Assembly: GCA_039881045.1 (NCBI GenBank)
Contig: JAYWVB010000022.1
Coordinates: 124,001 to 188,000 of the forward strand
DNA: 64,000 nucleotides
Reading direction: 5' to 3'
Source: Chaetomium olivaceum
Taxonomy: Eukaryota > Ascomycota > Sordariomycetes > Sordariales > Chaetomiaceae
Shown here: positions 45,420 to 56,337 of the stretch, in pieces
How the letters are laid out: the number at the start of each line of letters is the position of its first letter
How positions within the stretch are numbered: the stretch's first letter is position 1
The notes under the pieces: generated by a model
Seen by the model: the letters and a program-made list of their open reading frames with translations, nothing else
Database searches by the model: none
Told to the model about the DNA's origin: nothing
Translations under genes and position numbers: made by a program

Positions 45420-47948
45420 ATGCTATTTGCAGCCTTGCTCGTCTTGGGTTCCGTCGCCGTCGACGCCGCGAGGGTGTGGGATGGGTCTCGCTTTGCCTGG
45501 TACAACACGGACGCCGGAGATGACTTCAAGAGTGCGCTGCCCATAGGAAATGGAAGGCTGGGTGCTGCCGTGTTTGGCATGCCTACGGAGAAGCTGGTGC
45601 TGAATGAGAACTCGGTTTGGAGCGGAGGGTGGTTGGACCGGGCGAACCCAAAATCGAAGGATGCCGTTCCCAAGATCCGACAGATGTTGATTGCTGGGGA
45701 TATCACGGGCGCCGGCCAATCTGCCATGGATAACATGGCGGCTAATCCAACCTCGCCTAGAGCGTACAATCCGCTGGTCAACATGGGTATTGATTTGGGA
45801 CACGGTTCTGGTATCCAGTCTTACACGCGCTGGCTCGACACACTCGAGGGCACTGCCAGCGTCAACTACATCCACAGTGGCACCAACTACAGGTGAGATA
45901 CGATCCAGTTTGTACGCTTATACCTAAAATATGCGCTGACAACAACAGCCGTGAATATGTGGCCAGCTATCCTCATGGCGTTCTCGCCATTCGTCTTAGC
46001 GCCGACGCCCCCGGCAAGCTCAACGTCAAGCTCTCCCTATCCCGCAGCAAATGGGTGCTATCTCAGACAGCCAAGATCGACAGCGGTGCCGGTGGCCACA
46101 AGGTCGCTTTGAGTGCCAACAGTGGGCAGACCTCGGGCGCCATCACTTTCTGGTCGGAAGCTAGAGTAGTGAATTCAGGCGGTATGTACATATTCCAAAA
46201 AGACTGCTAATTACCGTATGCGCCAACAGTCTAACTCCTACATAGGCACCGCCACCTCTACGGATGGCAAGTCAATCTCCATAAACGGCGCTGACACGGT
46301 CGACATCTTCTTTGATGCCGAGACGTCCTACCGGTATCCCGATGCTGTCGCCGCGCAGGCCGAGCTGAAGCGGAAACTCGACGCTGCCACGGCCGCAGGC
46401 TACCCAGCCGTCCGCAGTGCCGCCATCGAGGACTTCAGCAGTCTCATGGGGCGCGTGAAGCTCGACCTCGGATCCTCGGGAGACGCCGGACTACAGCCCG
46501 CCAACACCCGCCTGAGCAACTTCAAGAACAAGCCCGACGCTGACCCCCAACTGATGACGCTCATATTTAACTTTGGCCGCCACCTCCTCGCCTCCTCCTC
46601 TCGCGACACGGGCCCGCGCTCGCTGCCGGCCAACCTGCAGGGCCTCTGGAACCAGGACTACGACCCGGCGTGGCAGAGCAAGTACACCATCAACATCAAC
46701 CTCGAGATGAACTACTGGCCCGCGCTGGTCACCAACCTGGCCGAGACCCAAAAGCCCGTCTTCGACCTGCTCAATGAGGCCATCCCGCGCGGCAAGGCCG
46801 TAGCCAAAACCATGTACGGCTGCAACGACGGCTTTGTGCTGCACCACAACACGGACCTTTGGGGCGATGCGGCCCCCGTCGACAAGGGCACTCCCTACAC
46901 CATCTGGCCTCTGGGCGCCGCCTGGCTTTCCGCTGACGCCATGGAGCACTACCGCTTCACCCAAAACGAGACCTTCCTCTCCCAAGTCGCCTGGCCCATC
47001 CTCCGCGACGCCGCCCGCTTCTTCCACTGCCACCTCTTCGAGTGGAACGGCCACTGGACGGCCGGCCCTTCCCTCTCCCCCGAACACGCCTTCACCGTCC
47101 CTCAAGGCCTCACCCAACCCGGCCGCAGCGAAGGGCTCGACATCTCCATCGAAATGGACAACCAGCTCCTGCACCAGCTCTTCACGGACATCAACCAAAC
47201 CTGCACCACCCTGGGTCTCCCGCCCACCAACCCGGACTGCGCCGCCGCCCTCAAATACCTCCCCCGCATCCGGCCCCCCGCCATCAACCCCACCACCGCC
47301 CGCCTCCAGGAATGGCGTTCCCCCTCCTACACCGACACCGAGCCCGGCCACCGCCACTTCTCCCCCCTCTTCGGCCTCTACCCGGGCAGCTCTCTCGCCA
47401 GCAACAAGACCCTCGCGGCCGCCTCCGGCGCACTGTTAGACCACCGCCTCGCCTCGGGCTCCGGCTCCACCGGCTGGTCGCGCGCCTGGGCGGTCGCCCT
47501 CTACGCTCGCTTGGGCAGGGGGTCGGACGCGTGGAAGCATGCGCAGGAGCTGGTGAGGGTGTTCCCGTCGCCGAATCTGTGGAACTCGGATAACGGGCGG
47601 GGCACGCCGTTCCAGATTGATGGGAACCTGGGGGTGGTCGGGGGGATGGCGGAGATGTGGGTGCAGAGCCATGATGGCGGGGTGGTGCATTTGTTGCCGG
47701 CGGTTGATGGGCAGAAGGTGCCGAGGGGGCGGGTGGAGGGGTTGGTTGCGAGAGGGGGGTTTGTGGTGCAGAGTTTGGTTTGGGAGAAGGGGGTGCTTGT
47801 GGAGGGGGTTGTGGAGGCGAGGAAGGGGGGTGTGTTGAGGGTGCGGGTGCAAGGGGGGAAGGGGTTTAGGGTGGATGGGGAGGTGTATGACGAGGAGAAG
47901 GGGGTGCTGACGGAGGTTGGGGGATTGTATAAGATAACTGCTGCTTAG
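45420..47948 (+). CDS. GH95 alpha-L-fucosidase, secreted
   Basis: Exons are 45420-45892, 45949-46181 and 46246-47948; 802 aa, no frame problems. The signal peptide is MLFAALLVLGSVAVDA. The N-terminal beta domain has LPIGNGRLGAAVFG and LNENSVWSGG. The (alpha/alpha)6 barrel has QGLWNQDYDPAWQSKYTINI, with the NxN pair of GH95, followed by MNYW and then HHNTDLWGDAAP. GH95 enzymes hydrolyse alpha-1,2-L-fucosyl (some alpha-L-galactosyl) linkages with inversion, for example on fucosylated xyloglucan side chains. Intron 2 has an alternative CAACAG acceptor 17 nt upstream of the one used; only the downstream site keeps frame. Confidence 0.93.
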
Positions 47949-48974
47949 GTATCTAGGTGGGATAGTTACCTATGAATGCTATGGTACTTACCTTGCCTAC
48001 TAGTGTGTGCCTCCGCGTGGAAATGCCCCCGTTTTAGGCACAACACAAAGGAGCACTTACGGAATATCCATAGTAGTAGCTCCTGCATCTTAGGCTTGGG
48101 CACGTGTTAAATCAGAGCCTTTGGGGCGTGCGGCTATATCATGGCGTCCGAGACGCCTCAGTTTGAGGTGAACCATTTTGTCAATCGCCAGGGTGTGCGT
48201 TGAAGCGAGCGGGTGGACGGAATAACGTAGGATGAGTCCTGGAACAATAAGGAGGTAAATAGAGACCAGGGTTCCTGCCGCTTATCATGTTTAGGTAGGT
48301 ACTCTACTGCTATTTTGTATGAGACACTTTGTACAGGAGCTGTGACTGCCTCACCACACCTATCAGCGTTGAAGTTGTGAGATTGTCGTCGTTTATCATT
48401 TCTAGTCTGTATATTTGGGTGCGGCGAATATTGTTATCGAGCAGGCACACTTGATTCCCTTTTTACTGACACTTGCTCTGTAACTGGACCTGTAATTAAG
48501 GGCCACGGCCAAGAGTGGCCATGAGTAAGCCCCCATGTGCTCTCAAGCTACTTAGTTCACTGCGTTCAGCTTACGACGCCCTGTCTTACTCAGCTGTCAC
48601 TTCATCATGCCGCTGCCTGATATGCATGCTACATAGTTATGGTACGCGAACACCTTTTTTCTGCGAATCGAGAGAGGGAATTGAGTGTTAAGGCTGCCCG
48701 ACTTTGGGTGTGACTTATGAACCTGCCGTTCGGCGTTCACTCGGCCAGAACGCTAGGTCGAGCTGTTTCCCGTCTTACTGTACTGGTAGTTTGTTTACAA
48801 TATACCGGGGATTCAGCGGGTGCTGCTGCTTACCGCCCAGAAACCGAACCTCCGTCAACAAGGCGAAAAAGTCTACATAAAGTGGGATGTCCCCCGCCGT
48901 TGAGGTCCTGGAGTTCAGGGAGCAGAGCAACGCTCGAGACAAAGCCTTATCATCACTCTTACGGAAAACTCAGG
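47949..48974. other. Intergenic region
   Basis: About 1 kb between two + strand genes. It holds the 3' end of GH95 and the promoter of the small secreted protein. I see no gene, repeat or RNA. Confidence 0.45.
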
Positions 48975-49554
48975 ATGCTCGCCCTCAAGCTCGTTGCCGT
49001 TGCGGCCGTTCTCGCCCAGGGCGCCCTTAGCGAAGGAATCCACCTCATGAACTGCTCGCCCTGGGGTGCTGCCGGCTCTGCGCGGATCTGGCGTTCGATC
49101 GTTGCGGTGCGTGGAGTCGTGGACTGGTCCCGATCCCCTCACCGGTTTTGGAGCTAATGATTCTTTGGGTCTAGTACTGTGAAAATGACGAGGACTGCAG
49201 CAAGCTGGGCTACGTAATTCCTACCGAAAACACCTGCATCATGTCGAACTCGACCACGCCCGAGTCGTTTCACAAATGGGAGGGCGGCCCACAGAGCTGC
49301 ACATTCCCGTCCGGCGTGACCTTTGGCTGGAACATCCCGGCCAATGCCCAGTCCCAGGTCGACTTTTCCTCGGTGGGGTGAGTATTTCTCTTCTTCCAAG
49401 CCTTGTCTGGTGAGCCACACAGCTGACATCCTGTCTTCGTTGGAACAGGGGTGGGTGGAACGACTTCAGAAGCTTCGAGGGTTACAAAGACAACAAGGTC
49501 AATGGCGCAGGTCTCGGCGGCTTCAGCTGTATCAAGATCTACTACTACGTCTGA
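48975..49554 (+). CDS. Small secreted cysteine-containing protein (effector-like)
   Basis: Exons are 48975-49106, 49175-49377 and 49449-49554; 146 aa. The signal peptide is MLALKLVAVAAVLAQGALS. The mature protein has six Cys (NCSPWG, YCENDEDCS, NTCIM, QSCTFPSG, FSCIKIYYYV), an NST glycosylation site and Gly/Trp/aromatic-rich segments (GGGWNDFRSFEGY), and ends in a beta-strand-like IKIYYYV. I do not recognise a family. Size, secretion and cysteines resemble fungal effectors or antimicrobial proteins, but nothing shows which. Confidence 0.75.
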
Positions 49555-49795
49555 AGGCGATCAGTTCTGTACATAACTAGCCGCCCCTGACAAAAAAGGG
49601 CATGATTCGGGATCGAGGGTGGCCAAGGGAGAGCGAAGAAAGGAATAGTCGACGTGGGGATCGAAGCTGACACTGTCCCGGCAGAAATACTCATAGATTA
49701 ATTATACATTCTTTTATTTCCACAATGATCCGCCTTAGACAATCTGCCCCTAACCGAATAACTACCAGCTGTCAAGCCTCGACGTCTCCAAAGCC

Positions 49796-50062
49796 TCACT
49801 TCCAGTTGCAGTAAGCCATCGGGAAGTCAAAGACGTCAAGAGAACAATTCGAAACAGCCAGCGAGTCCCTCTGGTAGCACTTGGCGTCCTTCCACTTGGA
49901 GCAGGTGATAGTCCATAGAAGATCGTCTTTATCCGGGTCTAGCGTCGGATCTTGCAGCCACTTAGCATCTGCATCGTAGAAACAGGACGTATCCCCGAAG
50001 ACAGTGAGTTTTGTGTCATGGGAACTTGTAAAGATCAACTTGAAGCTAGGTAGTGCAGCCAC
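49796..50062 (-). pseudogene. 5'-truncated fragment of a cysteine-containing protein
   Basis: About 80 conserved-looking residues (LIFTSSHDTKLTVFG ... FPMAYCNWK) with five Cys. No signal peptide or good start is visible. A possible upstream piece (GLGTFYFANDGG) lies in another frame right next to the stop of the MFS gene, with too little room for a normal intron or promoter. I read it as the 3' part of a small secreted-protein gene that lost its start, but a short tightly packed gene is possible. Confidence 0.4.
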
Positions 50063-50105
50063 CCACCATCATTGGCAAAATAGAACGTCCCTAAACCGCC
50101 AAGAG

Positions 50106-51845
50106 CTATACTACATCCACATTCACGGCACTGCATTTTTCTTCGGATGAATCTCCGTCCTTGCCGTGTCCCACGCGGTTCTCCAGCTCGGCAATACGCT
50201 TCTTGAACTCGGCTTCCTCGTGCCAGGTAAAAGGACTTTTGCTCGCAAAGAGGAAGTCTATGGCCTCCAGCGTGCGCCCGGCAGTTTCGGGGAAGAAACA
50301 GTAAATAATGGGAATGTAGACAAGCATGGCGGCGCCAAAGACGTGGAATGTGTTCTCGCCGATGCCCGCGAACATGATAGGCACGAGAAGCGAGCCACCA
50401 CCAAACCCAATAGCCCAGCCGGCGACGCCGAAGGCGTTGCCCTTAGCGCGGAGCCAGGTGGGGAAAATCTCGGTCGGGTAGATGAAGGGAATCATGAGCC
50501 AGGACGAGCTGAAGACGAGCACGTAGACGAACACCATGGCGGCCGCTGCGGTGCCGAACTGCTCCTTTCGGTCTGGGTGATCGATGGCGCCGCGGTTAAG
50601 ACCGCCGATGGTAAACAGGACGATGCTGAGAGCGACGGCACCCCAGTACAGAGTACGCCTCCGGCCGACGCGGTCCAGTGTGAAGGCGGCGATGGCAGTG
50701 CCGATGATGCCAACCATATTCATTAGGGCCGAGAGCCAGTTGGACTTGAGGTCGTCAAAGCCGGCCGTGCGGAAGATGGTACCCGAGTAGATGACGACGG
50801 CGGCAATGCCGGTCCCGTACTGCATAAGGACCTGCAGCCAGAAGGCGAGCTGAATGCGGCGGCCTATGTGGATGTCGCCCGACCCAATGCCGAGAAACAT
50901 CTGGACGTAGTTCATGTTGTCGGACTCCTTCTCCATCTCGATGACTGTGACCATCTCCCGGAATTCACGCTGCGCGTCAGGGTGATTTGGGTCGTCGTTG
51001 CCGCGAAGCTTGGTAATGATCTCGCGGGCCTCCTCACGGCGGCCGACCTTGATGAGCCACCGCGGCGATTCAGGGATCAAGAGGGACCCGATGAAGAGTA
51101 AGACGAGAGGGATGGCCTGGGAAGCAAAGCAGAACCTCCACCGGAATGCGCCGCCCCCCAGCTCGGTAAAGGATGTTCCGAAGCCCACCCACGCAGAGAG
51201 GCTGATGCCAGAGAAGTTTGCGAGAAATGTCAGGGCGATATTCTTGCCACGGTGCGCTGCAGGTGACAGTTCGGCTGTCCATGCCGGGGCGATGACGATG
51301 ATGAAGGCAACGCCGCAGCCCGCGCAGAGTCGAGCGATGAGCATGTGGGTAAGATTGACTGCAGAAGCCTGGAGGACGACGCCGAGCGTGCACCAAAAGA
51401 TGGCTAGCCAGAGACCCTTGATTCCTGTACAGCCCGTTTGTCAGTTGTACGGCGTAATAGAACGCGAGTCGAGAAAGGCATGGAAGACATACGTCCATAT
51501 TTGTCGGAGAAGTCACCAGCCCAGAAGGCGCCGATGAGCGAGCCCGCGTAGTATATTGCGACAATGCCGCCCTGAAGTGAAGGCTTGATGACCTTGCCAT
51601 GCTCGTCGGCAAAGCCCATACGTCTCTGGGAAGAGTTGTGAGTTAGCCCTCGTCCATCGACTGGTTTCCGGTCTGTTACGGAGTCCGCCAACACTTACAC
51701 CGTATTCGGGCGCCACGTTAACGGCGCCCATTACGCCTTGACTCATGCCTTCATAAGAGATGGCCAAGGCAGAGACGGCTATAATCAGGTTGAGCAGTCT
51801 CGGCCCGGGAAGAGTCTTCCAATATTGACCCTTGAGCGGGAACAT
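50106..51845 (-). CDS. MFS hexose/sugar transporter
   Basis: Exons are 51845-51699, 51625-51493 and 51424-50106; 532 aa, no frame breaks. Sugar-porter signatures are clear: DKYGR between TM2 and TM3, PESPRWLIKVGRREEA after TM6, DRVGRRRT after TM8, PTEIFPTWLRAKGNA and PETAGRTLEAIDFLF after TM12. Twelve membrane segments can be traced. It should import a monosaccharide or small oligosaccharide by proton symport; specificity is not readable. A TATATA at 51951-51956 lies about 105 bp upstream. It is divergent from a Zn2Cys6 regulator over 544 bp. Confidence 0.92.
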
Positions 51846-52389
51846 TTTGGAGATGTAAGTGAAAGCGGATCCCCACAGCAAAGAGAAAAGTCTGACAAGA
51901 CTTTCAAGTGCGGGTTGGATGTGACTCCAGATGGTGGAGAGTTGCATCTCTATATAGATATGTGTACATGCCTTGAGCGCCCCGTCCACGGCCCCGGAGT
52001 ATGCACGTGGTGAAATCCGGGGAACGTCCACGCGGAGAAGTTCCACGTCCGCAGGCCTGGGCCGGTCTCCCCAGTACCGGTGGAATGGATCAATGGCCTG
52101 GCATGCCGAGTTTAGGGGGGACAGGACTTGGAACGCGTTGCGGGGTCTCGTGTCGATGTTTCGTCTCGACTTTCCCGTCCTAGTCTAGTTGTCGGCAGCT
52201 CGGAGATTTTACCTCCACCTTTTCGCCACTAGTTCGTCCGCGGCCTTGAGGGGACAGGTCGATCGCGCACGGAGAGCGTTATTGCCGGGAAGCTAGTTAC
52301 GGCTGTGGATTCACGGGTATAACGACTCGGCCTCCCACTCGACTCGAGCCTCGAGACGAGTTTTCTCCACACGCTTGCCTTGCTTCCTC
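51846..52389. promoter_or_regulatory. Divergent promoter between sugar transporter and Zn2Cys6 regulator
   Basis: 544 bp shared by two outward genes. A TATATA lies at 51951-51956 for the transporter. Several CGG/CCG trinucleotides occur (such as GTACCGGTGG near 52071-52080), as expected of Zn2Cys6 targets but not proof. Confidence 0.5.
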
Positions 52390-54193
52390 ATGGGGAACCT
52401 ACGCTCCAGAAACGGCTGGTCAGTGTCCTGCCCCAGATCTCAACCTGCAGCCGGAATTACTAACCGTCATGTCGGGTATAGTCTCACCTGCCGGTCACGG
52501 CATGTTAAGTGTTGGTCTGCCAGTATCATACCGGGACTTTGTCTAGTTACTGACTAGGTAGTCTTAGGCGATGAAGGACGGCCAATCTGCGGCAACTGTC
52601 AAAAGTCGAATCGTGACTGTCGGCTGGCAGAGCATCGGGAGGCACCAATTCGTTTCCATCACATGAGGGGGCATGCCCGGGCATCGCCGTCCCGGTCCAA
52701 GACTCCGGGGAGCAGCGGCAATAGTACCGGGAGGAGCCCTTCATCCCCAATCCGTCATGAGAATGACGAGATCGGGCATGAGCATAGGCTTCTCGGGCCA
52801 CAGGCCAATTCCATAGACGACGGGTCGCCCCCTGGACAGGCCGTGGCCTCGTCACCATTCACCGGTGCTCCCATGATCCCCATCGCCCAGCTGGTCCACC
52901 CGCAACCCGCTTCCCCAGACTTTTTCGTCCCGAGCCCATGGCCATCAGTGGTAGTCCCGGGTCCCGCAATCACGCCAAGCCACCGCCTTCCTCCGAAGAC
53001 ACTGGCTCGTCACGAGGCGGCCCTGCTACACCACTACTCGGCTCACCTCGGCCGGTGGCTGGACTGCACCGACGCGTCTCGGCAGTTCACGCTTAAGATA
53101 CCCGCGCTCGCCAAGACCTGCCCGGTCTTATTAGAGGCCGTCATGTCGTTCGCGGCGAGGCACATGGGAGACGCCGAGGCCGCGGACCTGGCCCACGAGC
53201 GCTGCATCACCATGCTCATCGTCTCCTCTTGGGGCGGAGCAAGTGGTGGATGACGATCTGCTGCTCTGCGCCATTGTTATCCTTCGTGTATTCGAGCAGC
53301 TGACAGCTCTCGGTAATGGGAGCGACCGGGAGAGGCACCTGGCCGGCTGCAGTGCCCTTCTCCGGGCGTGCCAGGGGCCCCGCGTCGACCCATCTGCTCC
53401 CGGGCTGCGCGACGCGGCGTTTTGGGTTTACATGCGCCAGTGTTTGTATAACGCCTGCATCAACCAGCAGGCGCCGAACGTGGACTTTTCCCTGACCCTG
53501 TTGCCCATTCCCACCCCCCTCAGCCCTAACGACACCCTCCAATGCGAAACGGCGTGGGCCAACACCATGACATGGATCTGTGCAACCATTGTCCAATTCT
53601 GCTTCGGCCCACAAACCCAAGACCACGGCACCAGGATGCCAAGATGGCAGGAACTGAACGAGGCGGTGGAGAACTGGGCGAGATCCAGGCCGCCCAGCTT
53701 CGACCCGATATGGCACGGCGATGGGTCCTGCGACGGCAATCCCTTCCCGGAATACTACTTCGCTGCCGACTGGCACACTGTTGCATTTGGTTTCTACAGC
53801 CTCGCCTGCATTCTGCTAATAATGTACAAGCCTAGCCCGCGTTTCGTTATCCGAAGTTCCCACGCGCCGGGGTTACGAGAAGAAGATGTGAGTCCGGTGT
53901 GGAAACCCTCGTCATACAGACTAAGCTGAGCTCAAGCGTTCAACCCCCAGACACAGATATTGGCCCATGCCCGTGCCATGTGCGGTTCCTGCAAGAGCGA
54001 CCCCGGCAACGTACCGGCTAGAATAACCCTGTGCCACAGCCTGTTCCTCTGGGGCGGTCTGTTGGACGATACGCGCGAGAGAACATGTTTGGTGGAACTC
54101 CTTGAAGAGCTCGAGCACGACCATGCCTGGCCAACAGCATGGATTATATCATTGCTGAAGGAGGAATGGGGAATATCTGAGCTGCAGCCATGA
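52390..54193 (+). CDS. Zn(II)2Cys6 transcription factor, fungal_trans_2-like
   Basis: Exons are 52390-52418, 52482-52510, 52568-53887 and 53951-54193; about 539 aa. The zinc cluster is assembled from the first three exons and reads RNGCLTCRSRHVKC followed by DEGRPICGNCQKSNRDC: a canonical six-Cys set at the very N-terminus. The first two exons are only 29 nt each; intron 2 uses GTTGGT as donor. A Ser/Pro-rich linker and a helical activation/ligand region follow (LLHHYSAHLGRWLDC, LLLCAIVILRVFEQL, HLAGCSALL). One extra G is inferred at 53231-53234. Its position suggests that it controls the divergent sugar transporter. Confidence 0.85.
52482..52510 (+). other. 29-nt microexon inside the zinc-cluster DNA-binding domain
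   Basis: It encodes the end of the first Cys and LTCRSRHVK plus the first base of the third Cys codon. Both flanking introns (63 and 57 nt) carry branch-like sites (CTAAC, CTGAC), and the spliced product restores the exact Zn2Cys6 spacing. Confidence 0.75.
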
Positions 54194-54249
54194 GGCGCCA
54201 AGATATAGAGTTTATTGCGTCTGCTCTATAGCGCCCTGTCGAGCTCCCG

Positions 54250-55738
54250 TCAAGCGCCGTCAGAAAAGCTAATGACGGCATACTTTCCATTCCTCACCCA
54301 TGCCTTTCCCGGCGCCTCATCTTCAACCCTCTCTAGAGTCTCTTCGCTTAAACCAACGCACACATCCGCCTTGTTCGTCCTCAACGCCAGGATCTTCATA
54401 CCCCCTCGCAGTGGACCAATAGCGTCCTTGAACGGAACTGTATGGGGCCAATTCGCGTCTCGGACCAACTTGCGGTAGTTCAAATCGCCCTTGAAAATGA
54501 CCAGATCCGAGTCCAAAAGATCCCGGTGCAGTTCCGGTGCGGCCACAGGCAACGCCTGAAAATCAAAGCCCGTAGTCCAAAAGGGATGTTCCGCGACACT
54601 CACCAGGCCGCTGTCAAAGCACCTTCGCAACCGCCCACCCATCGCCCGCACGGTCGGATTCCTGGCGCCCGGAAACACGGCGGGGTCGACCAGGGCCGAG
54701 AGAAGGACATCCACATCGCGCGGCATGACGTCCGACACGAACCACGGCATGGACTTGACGTGCAGCCGGACAGAGGACGCAAGCCCAGCGTCGAGCAGGT
54801 ACAGCGCGTAGACCAAGTCGGTGAGCAGCTCGAAGCCGGCATTGTCCAGGACCACATCGACACGGCGGGACCGTCCAGGCTGGTGCCTTCCCTTGAGGTA
54901 GGCCCACGCGGCCGGCACGTCGTTGCTGACGATGCGGGCCTGGCCGTCGCGGATGGCTGCCTTCCCCTGCAGGGAGCGCATGTCGTCGAGGCTGCCGAGG
55001 GTGCTCAGCAGGCTAAGGTCGGTGGCGTTGCCCCAGAGCGCCATTTCGGTCATCTCGGAGAAGAGCAGCCGGGCGGCGTCCTCGTCGTTGGCGGCGTTCG
55101 CGAGGGCGCCCCCTTCCGTGAGCGACACGTACCGCTCGCACAACTCTTCGACGGCTGCTTGGGACGCGACAAAGGCGCTGAGCTTCTGGCGCGCGAAGAT
55201 GTCGTAGTTGCGGCAGAACTGAGACCGGGCGAAGAGTGTTTGGACGCACCTGTCCGTCGGGAGAACGGTGAGGAGAAGCAAGAGAAGGCGGGGGCGGGCG
55301 GTTGGAAATGTTTGACATACCTGTACAGATAGCATTCCGAAAAGAGCCAAGGACAATTGTGCCAGGTCACGCGGCCGAAAAGACTCGAGTTGGGCGTTAT
55401 AACTGTCGATATCAGAGCAACCATCGGAACTCAATGGGCTAACAGCACATCGAGTCAACACTCCCCAAGTTCTGTGGTGGCAAGGCGTTGTTAGGTGCCA
55501 CCTACTGCAATTGCTTGTCCTGCATGATCTCGCCGTTGATGATTCTCAAAGTGGCTTGTATACGGCGTCCCTCTTCGATGTGGTCTAGCTCGTCGGTCTC
55601 ACTCAAAGACGCTTCCAAGTCGTCCACCATATTTTGCACTATTTTTGGCCATCTTGTTCTCGCCGTTTCGCGGGCCATGGAGCCCTCTTCTGAGGTCCAA
55701 ACCTCTGTTGGGGGGTCGGGGTAGGTGGCAGAAGGCAT
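54250..55738 (-). CDS. DUF89/ARMT1-like protein (metal-dependent damage-control phosphatase family)
   Basis: Exons are 55738-55506, 55438-55321 and 55249-54250; about 449 aa. Family features include WPKIVQNMVDDL at the N-terminus, DIDSYNAQLE, WHNCPWLFSECYLYR, the core VDVVLDNAGFELLTDLVYALYLL and the Asp/Asn-containing FKGDLNYRKLVRDANWP near the C-terminus. DUF89 proteins (yeast YMR027W, human ARMT1) are metal-dependent phosphatases acting on sugar phosphates and damaged metabolites. One extra base is inferred in the T4/A4 run at 55378-55381. It lies 56 bp from the convergent Zn2Cys6 gene. Confidence 0.87.
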
Positions 55739-56337
55739 CTTTGCGATCAGACAAGCGAGAATTCCGAATCTGTCGTCTGTGAAGTGTGCGGAGTGACTGC
55801 AAGGCAGGAGAGCGAGAGAAGTCGGTTATAACTTATCGTTCTCTTCCGAGTCGAGCCTCGAACGAAGGAAGTGTATTATTAGCTTTAACTTGTATGTAAA
55901 GTCTGCAGATGAAGCGAGGTCGCTGGGACACTATTAGCCCGTAGTGTGTGTAGATCACTTACATGCTGTACCCCATGTCCTTGTCCTGATTAGGAAATTC
56001 GTGTCGAGGCGCATCGAGACGCATCGAGACGAGCAAGCTGCCGTGGAGCCCTTGGCACTATTTCTGGACTCGTCTCGGGCATATTACGACTCTAGATTCG
56101 AGCCGCCTCGGCACGACATTCGTTGTCGGTCTGGATCTTGGTCAGACGATGTCAAAAGCGGGGGGTCAGGTCCACGTCCAAGCAACGAGGGACCGACAGA
56201 CCCGAGATGTTGCCCGGGGGGTTGATTCACCGGAGATGGGTATATAATAATACTGACAATCGGTAAGGAGTGTGTTGACGACCCGTAATCAAGCAACAAT
56301 CCTTTGCCATCTTTTATCCCTGAAAACAATATTAGCA
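55739..56337. promoter_or_regulatory. Divergent region between DUF89 and AnmK-like genes
   Basis: About 600 bp with both promoters. Short GAGACGCATC/GTCTCG repeats occur near 56010-56085. No gene. Confidence 0.45.
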
